Positions 8,066-16,778 of a DNA stretch of 64,000 nt are shown piece after piece. Below the pieces are notes generated by a model. The model searched no databases and was not told the DNA's origin. It saw only the letters and a list, made by a program, of their open reading frames with translations. How positions within the stretch are numbered: position 1 is the stretch's first letter; each line of letters starts with the position of its first letter. The position numbers and the translations under genes were made by a program. This stretch comes from Leptonema sp964619535 (GTDB lineage Bacteria; Spirochaetota; Leptospiria; Leptospirales; Leptonemataceae), in contig CAZUEX010000012.1 of the NCBI GenBank assembly GCA_964619535.1, positions 50,145-114,144 on the forward strand. Reading direction: 5' to 3'.

Positions 8066-9436
8066 ATGTCCAGACTCAATCGCTCTTCGCAAACCAAAGA
8101 ACCCGGGCTGTTTCGCACCCGCTGGATTCGATTCTTCTTTGGACCTTTACGGCGATTTTTCGATCTACAGGAAAAGCTGGATTTGCTGCAATATTCTATG
8201 CGATGGATATTGATTTCCATCGTCATCGGAATTCCCGTCGGATTGGCCTCTGCATTCTTTCTCTTTTCTCTCGATCTTATGACAAGAACGCGAGAGGCCT
8301 TCCCTGCCCTGATCCTACTTCTGCCAGCAGCTGGAGCCACCGTGGCCTATCTCTATCACCGCTGGGGAAGCACTGTGGAACGAGGGAATAACCTCATACT
8401 TGAAGAAATCCATGATCCGAAAAAGGTTATTCCTCTGCGGATGGCTCCTCTGGTACTTGTTGGCACATTGCTAACGCATCTTTTTGGAGGGTCGGCCGGA
8501 CGCGAAGGTACAGCCGTTCAGATGGGAGCATCCATCGCCGATCAGCTTACACCTTTTCTGCGCTTCAGGCGAGAAGACCGACAACTCATCCTGATCGCCG
8601 GTATGAGTGCCGGCTTTGCTTCGGTCTTTGGGACGCCACTGGCCGGAGCCATATTTGGTCTTGAAGTGTATTTCCTCGGTCGCGTCGAATACAGAGCCAT
8701 CCTTCCTGCCTTCGCGTCGGCTGTTATTGCTCACCTTGCCGCTCTTGCCGTCGGTGCTCCCCATACGCATTATCATGTGCATCATACACCGGCCATGGAT
8801 GGATGGCTTGCCCTTTATACATTTTTCGCCGGCATCTGCTTCGGACTGGCCGGCTGGTTGTTCTCCTCACTCACGCATCAGATAAAGAAGCTCATGGGGC
8901 ATTACATTACCAATCCACCGCTTCGCGCAGCGATCGGTGGCTTGATTGTTGTTGGTGGTGTTGCGGCAATCGGCACCGACTATATCGGCCTCGGCATTCC
9001 GATGATTGTCAAATCGTTTGAGCAGGAACTACCACCGCTTGCTTTTTTATTGAAGACGGTCTTCACCGCCGTCACGCTTGGGTCTGGATTCCGGGGAGGC
9101 GAGGTTACTCCGCTCTTCTTTATCGGCTCCAGCCTGGGTAACGCTCTTTCATCCATAATACCGTTGCCGATGGATCTTCTTGCTGCCATGGGCTTTGTTG
9201 CTGTTTTTGCCGGGGCAGCGAACACTCCTCTGGCCTGCACGCTTATGGCTTTCGAACTTTTCGGCGCAGAAGCCGGTTTCTATGCCGGGCTGGCCTCGGT
9301 CGCCGCCTACATCTTTTCGGGACACTCCGGCATCTATACATCGCAGATGGTTATTGAAAGTAAGAGCAGTCATTACAGACATGAAGTCGGGCATTCGCTC
9401 TCTCAGATCGATCAGAAGTATCGCAAAAAAAGATAG
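8066..9436 (+). CDS. CLC-F type fluoride/proton antiporter
   Basis: CLC-family membrane antiporter of 456 residues. GNNLI (107-111) replaces the GSGIP anion-site motif of ordinary CLC proteins. GREGT (145-149) carries the gating glutamate, and GSGFRGGEVTPLFFIG is the third ion-path block. These variants are, as I recall, typical of the fluoride-exporting CLC-F clade. The fluoride riboswitch directly upstream supports that assignment strongly. GAGGAGG ends six bases before the ATG. It protects the cytoplasm from fluoride by proton-coupled export. It is a single gene with a likely terminator at 9511-9551. Confidence 0.9.
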   Translation: MSRLNRSSQTKEPGLFRTRWIRFFFGPLRRFFDLQEKLDLLQYSMRWILISIVIGIPVGLASAFFLFSLDLMTRTREAFPALILLLPAAGATVAYLYHRWGSTVERGNNLILEEIHDPKKVIPLRMAPLVLVGTLLTHLFGGSAGREGTAVQMGASIADQLTPFLRFRREDRQLILIAGMSAGFASVFGTPLAGAIFGLEVYFLGRVEYRAILPAFASAVIAHLAALAVGAPHTHYHVHHTPAMDGWLALYTFFAGICFGLAGWLFSSLTHQIKKLMGHYITNPPLRAAIGGLIVVGGVAAIGTDYIGLGIPMIVKSFEQELPPLAFLLKTVFTAVTLGSGFRGGEVTPLFFIGSSLGNALSSIIPLPMDLLAAMGFVAVFAGAANTPLACTLMAFELFGAEAGFYAGLASVAAYIFSGHSGIYTSQMVIESKSSHYRHEVGHSLSQIDQKYRKKR

Positions 9437-9510
9437 AAAGGTTGCCGGTCAACAGGAATGGAAACCACAGACCAACGTTCTTTTGGCGTCGCCAGAGGAT
9501 CAGAAAAGAT

Positions 9511-9551
9511 CGGTCCTGAAGTATCGTAAACACTTCAGGACCGCAGAGATT
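9511..9551 (+). terminator. Likely terminator after the fluoride exporter gene
   Basis: A perfect 12-base-pair stem (9511-9522 with 9532-9543, nine-base loop) is followed within a few bases by TTTT. It lies about 75 bases after the CLC stop codon. The rest of 9437-9610 holds nothing recognisable. Confidence 0.55.
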
Positions 9552-9610
9552 TTCAGAGCAGCGCCCAGGCTACAAGGAGGTTGTTTGCAAGAACCTGCCT
9601 CTTCATTCTT

Positions 9611-9850
9611 TCAATATCGATACACTGCACGAACAAAGGTCTTCTGATCGTAGTTTTTCTCTCCGATCAGGTCGTTATCTGTAATAACAGAACCGGGCGC
9701 AACGGTTGCTGCAAACGAATCAGCATTGTAATCCTTAATGGCGGACAGATCGTTTATCCGGTATTCTTCTCCGTTGCCGGCCAACCCTTTGATCACGGAT
9801 ATACCCATAGCTACAGAAAAGCGAGCATTCGGATTATATGTTACACCGAG
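9611..9850 (-). pseudogene. Detached C-terminal strands of the porin gene, same frame after a TAA
   Basis: This frame continues the porin gene directly after its TAA stop (9851-9853) with no shift. It reads LGVTYNPNARFSVAMGIS, then further alternating strands, and ends in FVRAVYRY followed by TGA. A C-terminal aromatic strand of this kind is the recognition signal for outer-membrane barrel assembly, and the main frame lacks it. The 79 codons therefore look like the true end of the porin, cut off by a nonsense change (or a base error). Confidence 0.7.
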
Positions 9851-11191
9851 TTAAGTCTTCTGAAAACGGGAACGCCCCTGATCCATATTGCGAAACACCG
9901 ATGGCGTAAGGTTTCCATCAATTCCGTTTCCGGCTATGATGTCTTCAATGATCGTACGCTCGGTCGTACTCACCCCGTCTACGACTCCAAGCTTCTCGTT
10001 CAAAGAGCCGGTACCCGTTCCCGATGAAATACGTCCGACGAGACCGAACTTCCCGAACCTTACATGGGCAAACACATAGCTGGCCTGACCACGAGAATCA
10101 GACGCTCTGACGTAGTGATCTGAATAGAATGTGGCCAGATCGGCATTATCTGTTAGATCGAGCGTTGCGAGAGAATCAGTGATAGTAATCACATCTGCCC
10201 GGCGATCCACCTTTACCACCGTTCCCGCACCGATGGTAAACCTGGCCACATCGGTCTTTAGCACCAGGTCCACTTCAGCGCCATACGCATAATCCTGCAG
10301 GGCTCTCTTCTGACCCGAGATGAACTTGTAATTGTTCGTTTCATAGATCAAGTTACTGTATTCTTTTCTCTGAACTCCAATCACGTTCTGGAATCGAAAC
10401 GGAAAGGCAATGGTGAGCAGCCCCTTGTCTTTTTCGTCTTTTGCAAAAGGAGTCAACGAAAGCATTCCGTAAAGGTCGAGTCCGTAAGATTTGGAATAGC
10501 CAACGGCGATCTTATTCGCTTCGGTTTGACCTGTGCTGCCCACATCACCACCATTACCCGGTGATTTATAACCTTCGCCGTTTGCAAGCAACAGATGCAG
10601 GTTAAAGAGCCTGTGCTTTTGTATCAGGCCGATACCCCGGTCTGTTGAGCTGCTCACTCCGAGCTCTTCCCACATGGCCTTTCCGTCAGCATCCAGATAG
10701 CAGTGCCCCCAGATGCCCTGAAGCGATGTTCCGGCCTGCCCATCAATGACGGGCACGTGCTGTTGACCGATGCGAAGGTATAGACCGGTTGCAATCGGTA
10801 TCTGAATATAGGCCATCTTCATGAAAACGGCCGGCGTGCCATTCGTAGTCGTGTTACTGCTTTCAGAATCTATGGTGATTCGATAGCCCCATCCCTTGAA
10901 TTTGCCTTCTTTAACGTCGCCGCGCACACTGATGTAGGTCCGACCGATACGGAATCCGTTGTTGGTGTCTATCACTCCACCAGGCTTTTTATCTGCAAAC
11001 TCGTAGGCCCCCCAGATCTGGCCATCAACGCGAAACAGGCTGTTGGGAACGATCTCCCCACCCTTCTCGACTGAATCACCATAAGCCCTGTCATTCCAGC
11101 GTTCTTCGAATGCGTACAGGCTGTCGAAACAGAAAAACAGGAATCCGGTGGCGAGCACCCGATACAACCCTTGCCTTACTGTTAAGTTCAT
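9851..11191 (-). CDS. Outer-membrane porin-like protein, ended early by an in-frame stop
   Basis: Exported beta-barrel protein with a clear signal peptide (about 26 residues ending FDSLYA) and long runs of alternating residues typical of substrate porins. The ATG at 11191 is preceded by GGGAGGAG, so the upstream ATG at 11212 is not used. The visible protein is 446 residues and ends SRFQKT without an aromatic C-terminal strand; the missing end is encoded in frame downstream (9611-9850). It shares its upstream box with the TtrBCA-like operon, so it may admit that enzyme's substrate to the periplasm. No specific family name can be given. Confidence 0.75.
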   Translation of the reverse strand: MNLTVRQGLYRVLATGFLFFCFDSLYAFEERWNDRAYGDSVEKGGEIVPNSLFRVDGQIWGAYEFADKKPGGVIDTNNGFRIGRTYISVRGDVKEGKFKGWGYRITIDSESSNTTTNGTPAVFMKMAYIQIPIATGLYLRIGQQHVPVIDGQAGTSLQGIWGHCYLDADGKAMWEELGVSSSTDRGIGLIQKHRLFNLHLLLANGEGYKSPGNGGDVGSTGQTEANKIAVGYSKSYGLDLYGMLSLTPFAKDEKDKGLLTIAFPFRFQNVIGVQRKEYSNLIYETNNYKFISGQKRALQDYAYGAEVDLVLKTDVARFTIGAGTVVKVDRRADVITITDSLATLDLTDNADLATFYSDHYVRASDSRGQASYVFAHVRFGKFGLVGRISSGTGTGSLNEKLGVVDGVSTTERTIIEDIIAGNGIDGNLTPSVFRNMDQGRSRFQKT

Positions 11192-11220
11192 TTGCTCCTC
11201 CCGCATGCGCAATCATACAT

Positions 11221-11266
11221 GCAGATTGCAGCATACAGCATTCAGGAGGCCTGTCAAACTGAACCA
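11221..11266 (-). promoter_or_regulatory. Shared box upstream of the porin gene
   Basis: The segment 11221-11245 differs at only two positions from 7749-7773 upstream of the oxidoreductase operon, and the conserved GTCAAACTGAA follows in both. On the minus strand TTGACA is present, but the spacing to a -10 differs: TATGCT at 16 bases or TGCAAT at 21. The conserved core therefore looks like a regulator site as well as promoter. Confidence 0.6.
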
Positions 11267-11307
11267 CATTCACTATTACATTTTTGTGACAATTTCGACT
11301 CTCAGTC

Positions 11308-11823
11308 TCAAACGATCCTTGCAATACGCAGAAGCTCCTTCTGGAGATCGTCTTTCGACATCGTCTCAGGCAGGGCTGCCAGGGCATCAATGCGACGCCG
11401 AATCGTAGCAAAGGCCTCTTCGAAGGCCCGGTCGATCTCTTCCTCTGTTCCCTGCACATGCGAAGGGTCATCCACGCCCCAGTGTGCCTTCAGTGCATTG
11501 CCGGGAAAGACCGGACAGGCCGCATCCAGCTCATCCCGTCCGCTGCCACAGAGGGTCAGAACGATGTCGATGGGAATGCTGCCATCTATATACGGCGTCC
11601 ACAGCTTTGAATGCAGGCCATCCGTGTTGCAGCCATACTTCTGCAGTATCTGCAATGCCTTCGGATGCACGCCGTTTGTTTCCTGGAACTTGTTTAGATC
11701 GGGAGCGGAGCCCGATGAGTGTGCCTCAAAGCGATCACCGTAGCGATGCCGTAGATAGCCGTGGGCCATCTGGCTGCGACACGTATTTCCCGTACACAGG
11801 AACAGAACTGCTGTTTTCTTCAT
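11308..11823 (-). CDS. arsC: Arsenate reductase, low-molecular-weight phosphatase type
   Basis: Reduces arsenate to arsenite in the cytoplasm using a cysteine relay reset by thioredoxin. The P-loop CTGNTCRS holds the nucleophile Cys10 and Cys15. The relay cysteines are Cys92 and Cys103 in LCGSGRDELDAACP. The 171-residue length is somewhat more than the usual 130-140 because of a C-terminal helical extension. It is the last gene of the arsR-arsM-arsP-thioredoxin-arsC operon. The adjacent small CxxC protein could be its dedicated reductant, which is inference. Confidence 0.93.
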   Translation of the reverse strand: MKKTAVLFLCTGNTCRSQMAHGYLRHRYGDRFEAHSSGSAPDLNKFQETNGVHPKALQILQKYGCNTDGLHSKLWTPYIDGSIPIDIVLTLCGSGRDELDAACPVFPGNALKAHWGVDDPSHVQGTEEEIDRAFEEAFATIRRRIDALAALPETMSKDDLQKELLRIARIV

Positions 11824-11835
11824 ACCTATACTCGC

Positions 11836-12081
11836 TCAGACTTTTACCCGGCTTTCAATCCAGGAACGGATCTTCTGCCGGTTCGGAAGGGGCTTGCCCT
11901 GATGAACGACCTCTTCGTCGATTACCAGACCGGGAGTGGCAAAGATGTATTTCCCTATCTGGTCCATGTCCTGTACGTATTCCAGTTCTGCCTCTATGCC
12001 CATCTCATCGAGGGCCTGCTTCGTTGTTTCATGAAGGACCTTGCAGTTTGCACATCCTGGTCCCAGCACCTTGATTTTCAT
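11836..12081 (-). CDS. Small thioredoxin-like redox protein
   Basis: An 81-residue thioredoxin-fold protein with the active site CANC near the N-terminus (MKIKVLGPGCANC) and the cis-proline region TPGLVIDEEVV. This is the size and layout of the small redox-active disulfide protein family often found with ArsP-type permeases. AAGGAGTAGATCT before the ATG at 12081 fixes the start; the longer upstream frame is not used. It lies between the permease and arsC, with a 12-base gap to arsC. It probably reduces ArsC or handles the arsenical passed to the permease. Confidence 0.88.
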   Translation of the reverse strand: MKIKVLGPGCANCKVLHETTKQALDEMGIEAELEYVQDMDQIGKYIFATPGLVIDEEVVHQGKPLPNRQKIRSWIESRVKV

Positions 12082-12125
12082 AGATCTACTCCTTCTTGAT
12101 TCTGGAATTGTTATAACTCTCGGGT

Positions 12126-13280
12126 TTACATGAAGTTTCCGTATACATAGCCGGCCACCGTCGATACGCTCATCACCAGGGCAGCATAGGCCAGCGTTCG
12201 CGAAAGTCCCATAATACTGCGAAGGGCAAGCAGCGAAGGCAGGCTGACGGCCGGTCCGGCAAGCAGCAGCGAAAGGGCCGGTCCTTTGCCCATGCCTGCA
12301 CCCATCAGTCCCTGCAGAATGGGGATCTCTGTAAGGGTGGCAAAGTACATCAACGCCCCGGAAAGGGATGCAAAAAGACACGATGCAAAGCTATTGCCGC
12401 CCACCAGTGCTTCGATATACGAAGCCGGAATCAGTCCGGCTCCTTTACCGGGTCGGCCAAGCAGCCATCCAGAGATAAAAACACCGATAAAGAGATAAGG
12501 GACGATGAGCTTTGTAAACGTAAAGGTTTCCTGCATCCAGGTCGCCCGTTCCTCGCCATTATAGAAGCGGAACGAGACGATTACGGTTAAAACAAGAAAG
12601 GCTGCCGTAAGCCACCACTTCCATTCAAAGATCGTTGCATACAGATCGCCAAACGATTCAGGGCGCTGCAAGGTGGCTGCAAGAAGAACGCCGATCATAG
12701 AACCGAAAAACAGAAGATCCTGCCACAGCGGTCGTTCCCTTTCTGCCTCAATCGTGGCCGGTTGCACGTTCTGTGCAGGGAACAGCTTTTCCATGGCAAA
12801 GCCGATCAGGGCGGCAAATGCAATCGAGACGACAAAACGGGCCACGCCTAACTCAAAGCCAAGAACCCTTGCTGTAAGGACGATGGCCAGCACGTTGATG
12901 GCAGGCCCCGAATAGAGAAAGGCAATGGCCGGGCCGATGCCTGCCCCTCTTCTGTAGATACCCGAGAAAAGAGGCAGCACCGTGCAGGAACAAACAGCCA
13001 GTACCGTCCCCGATACCGACGCAACGGAGTATGAAAGGTAACGCGACACACCACCGGCAAAATACTTGATGACCGAGGCCTGCGAAACAAAGGACGCAAT
13101 GCCACCGGCGATAAACAGTGCCGGAATCAAACAGGTCAGCGTATGCTCATGCACATACTCCTGCAGCATGAAGAAGCCTTCGAGCAGTGCATTGCGCTGC
13201 AGATCGGCATCCAGCGGATACAGCCAGATCAGAACAAAGGCTCCGATCAGATAGGACAGATACTTCAGTTCCTGCTTCAT
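12126..13280 (-). CDS. arsP: ArsP/YraQ-family permease
   Basis: Membrane permease of 384 residues with about ten helices. The signature VCSCTVLPLFSGIYRRGAGIG is followed by AIAFLYSGPAINVLAIVL, and a second half repeats the pattern near the C-terminus (LLLAGPAVSLPS). ArsP proteins export trivalent organoarsenicals such as methylarsenite. The gene directly follows arsM, which would make those compounds. A weak GGGTGG ribosome site precedes the ATG. The exact substrate cannot be read from sequence, since YraQ relatives are broader. Confidence 0.85.
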   Translation of the reverse strand: MKQELKYLSYLIGAFVLIWLYPLDADLQRNALLEGFFMLQEYVHEHTLTCLIPALFIAGGIASFVSQASVIKYFAGGVSRYLSYSVASVSGTVLAVCSCTVLPLFSGIYRRGAGIGPAIAFLYSGPAINVLAIVLTARVLGFELGVARFVVSIAFAALIGFAMEKLFPAQNVQPATIEAERERPLWQDLLFFGSMIGVLLAATLQRPESFGDLYATIFEWKWWLTAAFLVLTVIVSFRFYNGEERATWMQETFTFTKLIVPYLFIGVFISGWLLGRPGKGAGLIPASYIEALVGGNSFASCLFASLSGALMYFATLTEIPILQGLMGAGMGKGPALSLLLAGPAVSLPSLLALRSIMGLSRTLAYAALVMSVSTVAGYVYGNFM

Positions 13281-13324
13281 AGATCAAACCACCCGGATCG
13301 AATCATGCGAAATCGCCGATAGCC

Positions 13325-14158
13325 TCAGCAGCACCCCGTGCCGCAGCCGCAGCTACCTTCCGGTTTTACGCCTGTAACGGTAATGCTCAACACCTCTGCA
13401 CCCGATTCACGGAAGCCTTTCAGCTCTTCCGGGGACAGATACTGCAGCAGGATGTCATCGGGCAGCTCCACAACCCGCTCTTTTACAAGTTGCAGTTGAT
13501 CGAAGCCCTGGCGGTAGATAATGCTCAGATACTCGGATCGTTGCAGTGCGCCGCTAACACATCCGGCAATCATTTCAGCTGCAGAACGGATCTTTTCGGG
13601 AAGCTCACCATGCAAAACGACATCAGAGATCACAAAGCGTCCCCCTGGCTTCAGGACGCGAAAGATCTCAGAGAAGGCCTTCTCTTTGTCAGGAACAAGA
13701 TTCAACACGCAATTGGAGGTAACAACGTCGACAACAGCCGGCCCTACGGGCATCTTTTCTATATCGCCGTGTCGAAATTCCACGTTTGTATAACCAAGCC
13801 TTTCTGCATTGGCACGGGCCTTCTCAATCATCGCTTCGGTAAAGTCGATACCGATAACGCGTCCCTCTTCACCAACGGCAGCCCTTGCAACGAAGGCATC
13901 GTTGCCAGCTCCCGAACCAAGGTCGAGAACCGTTTCGCCTTTCTGCAATTTCAGGAAGGCAAGAGGCAGTCCACAGCCAAGCCCGAGGTCTGCTTCGGGA
14001 ACATAGCCCTCCATCTCTGTATAATCCTCGCTGAAAACGGTATAATCACCGCAACCGCCCACACCGCAGCAGGATGTTGCATTCTCATCCCTGTCCTGTG
14101 TGGCAATGACGCTGTATTTTTCGCGTATCATCGATTTCAATTCTTCTGCTGTTGACAT
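13325..14158 (-). CDS. arsM: Arsenite S-adenosylmethionine methyltransferase
   Basis: Methylates arsenite to volatile or exportable methylarsenicals. The SAM site is VLDLGSGAGNDAFVA. Family cysteines are seen near residues 30-36 (SCCGVGGC) and in TSNCVLNLVPDK. The C-terminus is cysteine-rich (CGCGTGCC), a possible metalloid-binding tail. The ATG at 14158 has AAGGAG eight bases upstream, so the upstream ATG codons of the frame are not used. Length 277 is normal for bacterial ArsM. It is second in the operon, after arsR and before arsP. Confidence 0.93.
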   Translation of the reverse strand: MSTAEELKSMIREKYSVIATQDRDENATSCCGVGGCGDYTVFSEDYTEMEGYVPEADLGLGCGLPLAFLKLQKGETVLDLGSGAGNDAFVARAAVGEEGRVIGIDFTEAMIEKARANAERLGYTNVEFRHGDIEKMPVGPAVVDVVTSNCVLNLVPDKEKAFSEIFRVLKPGGRFVISDVVLHGELPEKIRSAAEMIAGCVSGALQRSEYLSIIYRQGFDQLQLVKERVVELPDDILLQYLSPEELKGFRESGAEVLSITVTGVKPEGSCGCGTGCC

Positions 14159-14187
14159 ATGTGCTCCTTGCCGCAAATCCTCAAAAA

Positions 14188-14610
14188 TCATGAACATGTA
14201 TTGCAGGAGTCTTTCTCCTGGCCGTTCGAATCGAAAAACGCCGGTCCCCGGCTGGCCACCTCCTCCAGCTCACAACAAAGCACCTTCTCGGTAGTCATCC
14301 GGTCTGCGTCGTAGGGGGGCCCCTCGGTAATCTCTTTTACACAGGCAAGAACCGGTCCGGCCACCGGGTTCCAGCTATCCCTGGCGATAGAGTAATACAC
14401 CCAGCGCCCACGGCGGTCATCGGTTACCAGCCCAGCCTGCTTCAACGTCTGAAGATGTTTGGAAAGGGAGGTATACGAAACGCGCAGCACCGCTGCAAAC
14501 TGACAGACACAGAGCTCTTCATGATGAAAGAGCATCGAAAGGATTCGCAGACGGACCGAGTCGGCCACGGCCTTAAGGGATTGCACCTGAGGATCAGCGA
14601 TCACAGACAC
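14188..14610 (-). CDS. arsR: ArsR-family repressor of the arsM operon
   Basis: Winged-helix metalloregulator (140 residues) with the classic sensor motif ELCVCQF, the recognition helix SYTSLSKHLQTLKQAG and the wing RRGRWVYYS. The C-terminal third has further cysteines (VLCCELEE and the terminal CNTCS). It starts with GTG; no clear ribosome site is seen. It heads the arsM-arsP-trx-arsC operon, with a 29-base gap to arsM, and probably represses its own transcript. It is a different subtype from the ArsR at 713-1129. Confidence 0.9.
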   Translation of the reverse strand: MSVIADPQVQSLKAVADSVRLRILSMLFHHEELCVCQFAAVLRVSYTSLSKHLQTLKQAGLVTDDRRGRWVYYSIARDSWNPVAGPVLACVKEITEGPPYDADRMTTEKVLCCELEEVASRGPAFFDSNGQEKDSCNTCS

Positions 14611-14640
14611 AGCAAAGGGGCATTGTGCTATAGCGTCAAC

Positions 14641-16026
14641 TCATTTTCCTGTTTCGGAAAACAGGAAAACGAAACAGGCGCCCCCCTCCGGACCGTCCTC
14701 AATATGGACGCTGCCCGAATGCATACGGGCCACATGTCTGACGATCGATAGGCCAAGGCCTGTGCCGCCTTCCTTGCGGGAACGGTCGGCATCCAGGCGA
14801 AAGAATCGCTCGAAGACCTTCTCCCTGTAGGCCTCGGGAATGCCCGGGCCCTGGTCGCAGACACGCAGATCGATTCGCCTGTCCCTTCGAGAAAGCGAAA
14901 TGGTAATGACCGAATTCTCAGGGGAATACCGGGAGGCATTGCTGACCAGATTGACCAGCATATGCTCAAGAAGCAGTCGATCGGCGCGGATCTCTGTTAC
15001 GCCGTCGATCACGGTATGCAGGCGCTGCTGCTTTTGCTTCAGGGTGCCTTCTACGAGAAGCTTCAGCTCTTCAAAAAAGGCAGGCATGTGAACGGACTCG
15101 GCATAGAACGGGTACACCCTCGACTCCAGAGAAGAGATTACAACCATATCATGAATCAAACGATCCATCCGTTCTGCATTGCGTATAATCCCTTCAAGAA
15201 ATCGCTTCTGTGTTTCGTCATGAACACGTGGCAGCAACGTCTCAGCATAGCCACGGATGCTTGTAATAGGAGTCTTCAGTTCATGAGAGGCATTCTGTAA
15301 AAAGTCTTCGCGTATGCGCCTTGTGTTATACTCCTCGGTCATATCCTGGACAAGGATCAAGAACATGGACGGCTCTTTACCCACATTCACCGGGCGATGC
15401 CGCACCTGGTAATAGCGATCGGCAGCTCGAAACTCCATATCTTCTGGCACTGCATCGCCCGCATTTTCGCCGTCCGGCCTTGCAGTCATCAGACGTCGCA
15501 CATAGTCCAGAAGATCCGCATTGCGAATCCGTGAATAATAGCGACTCGACATAGAATCCGCATCCAGAAGAGAATCGTCGATGCGATCGTTTACAAAGAC
15601 GATATTCCCTGCGCTGTCAATGCACATCACGCCTTCGCGAAGTCCATTGAGCAGAGAACGCAGCAATTCCCTTTCCAGATCGAGGTCTGCCAGCTGTGCC
15701 TGCATCCGCTGCAAATAGATCCTCGTCTGTCGTTGAATCTCATCGATTTCATAGAAGCCCGAACGAGAAAAAGAAGCGTCCTGAGCATCGGCCGAGGATT
15801 GAAGCAGCCGGATGACGCTTTGCAGTGGCCTTACAATGCGATGGGCCGCTTGATAACCGAATAGCAGGATGATAATGGCAAAAGCCAGGGCGGTTGCGAA
15901 AGCAAAGGCGAGAAAATCCTCGATTGGAACGGGCCCGTTCCTTACAAATTGTATATAGAAAAGCGTCAAAAGCAGCAGGGCTGCCACGACAGGAAGGATG
16001 AGAATTCGCCCGAGTACGCTTCGCAT
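14641..16026 (-). CDS. phoR: PhoR-like sensor histidine kinase
   Basis: Membrane kinase of 461 residues. Two N-terminal helices (LILPVVAALLLLTLF and FAFATALAFAIIILLF) are followed by a HAMP-like linker and a PAS domain. HisKA has HELKTPITSIRGY. The ATPase has the N-box NLVSNASRYS, then DQGPGIP and GGTGLGLSIV. All catalytic boxes are intact. The ATG at 16026, 11 bases after the phoB stop, is chosen because the longer frame overlaps phoB. The pair would sense phosphate limitation or another envelope cue; the phosphate role rests on family resemblance and on the Pho-box-like site before phoB. Confidence 0.85.
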   Translation of the reverse strand: MRSVLGRILILPVVAALLLLTLFYIQFVRNGPVPIEDFLAFAFATALAFAIIILLFGYQAAHRIVRPLQSVIRLLQSSADAQDASFSRSGFYEIDEIQRQTRIYLQRMQAQLADLDLERELLRSLLNGLREGVMCIDSAGNIVFVNDRIDDSLLDADSMSSRYYSRIRNADLLDYVRRLMTARPDGENAGDAVPEDMEFRAADRYYQVRHRPVNVGKEPSMFLILVQDMTEEYNTRRIREDFLQNASHELKTPITSIRGYAETLLPRVHDETQKRFLEGIIRNAERMDRLIHDMVVISSLESRVYPFYAESVHMPAFFEELKLLVEGTLKQKQQRLHTVIDGVTEIRADRLLLEHMLVNLVSNASRYSPENSVITISLSRRDRRIDLRVCDQGPGIPEAYREKVFERFFRLDADRSRKEGGTGLGLSIVRHVARMHSGSVHIEDGPEGGACFVFLFSETGK

Positions 16027-16036
16027 GCGCAGGCCT

Positions 16037-16768
16037 CTACTCTGGCACCTCGTCGCCGCGAAAGCGATAGCCAATGCCACGCACCGTTTCCAGTCGCTCC
16101 CGCTCCTCGCCCAGCTTTTCACGCAGCCGCTTGATGTTTACGTCCACCGTACGATCAGAAACGTACACGTCTCGTCCCCAGATGCGATCCAGCAGGCGAT
16201 CGCGGGTAAAGGCAATGTCAGGATTTTCCATAAACAGCTTCAGCAGCTTGTATTCGATCAAGGTCAGGTCAACGGGTTTGCCATCCAGCGTCACCCTGTG
16301 CGCTGCCCGGTTCATGTGGATCCTGCCAATAGAAAGAGAGCCTTCCAGCGATTCATTGGCCGCTGAATTCCGGCGCAACACAACCCTCAAACGTGCAACA
16401 AGCTCGCGGGGCGAGAAGGGCTTGCGGATGTAATCATCGGCGCCGAGCTCCAGGCCAAGCACGGCATCGGTTTCGCCGGAGCGTGCCGTCACCATAATGA
16501 TAGGAACATCGTATCGGGCCTTGATCTTCTTGCACAGATCCATGCCATTCATGCCTGGAAGCATCAGATCAAGCACGATGGCATCGGGTAACGAACGCTC
16601 CACCTTATTCCAGGCATCCAGGCCATTATCAGCGCAGCTGACGATAAACCCTTCTTCTTCAAGGTTAAAGCGAATGATATTCAGGATATCCTCTTCGTCA
16701 TCGACCACAAGGATGCGAAGGCCAGAGGTTTCGGCCTTTTCAGAAGGGGCCATAGATTTCTGTACCAT
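16037..16768 (-). CDS. phoB: PhoB-like response regulator
   Basis: OmpR/PhoB-class regulator of 243 residues. The receiver has the acidic pair VVDDEED, the phospho-acceptor Asp in IVLDLMLPGMNG, the Thr/Ser of MVTARS and the Lys of RKPFSP. The C-terminal winged helix reads VDLTLIEYKLLKLF to RTVDVNIKRLREKLG. It is first in the phoB-phoR operon. An N-terminal extension of about 15 residues precedes the receiver, so the true start could be the internal ATG at 16753. Confidence 0.88.
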   Translation of the reverse strand: MVQKSMAPSEKAETSGLRILVVDDEEDILNIIRFNLEEEGFIVSCADNGLDAWNKVERSLPDAIVLDLMLPGMNGMDLCKKIKARYDVPIIMVTARSGETDAVLGLELGADDYIRKPFSPRELVARLRVVLRRNSAANESLEGSLSIGRIHMNRAAHRVTLDGKPVDLTLIEYKLLKLFMENPDIAFTRDRLLDRIWGRDVYVSDRTVDVNIKRLREKLGEERERLETVRGIGYRFRGDEVPE

Positions 16769-16778
16769 TAGGCCGATC

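Noticed and set aside
9851..9853. Recoding of the porin stop as selenocysteine
   Set aside because: The codon is TAA, which is not used for selenocysteine, and no SECIS-like structure was seen.
14644..14669. Terminator hairpin at the phoR stop
   Set aside because: An 11-base-pair stem exists, but no T-run follows on the minus strand and it lies within the last phoR codons.
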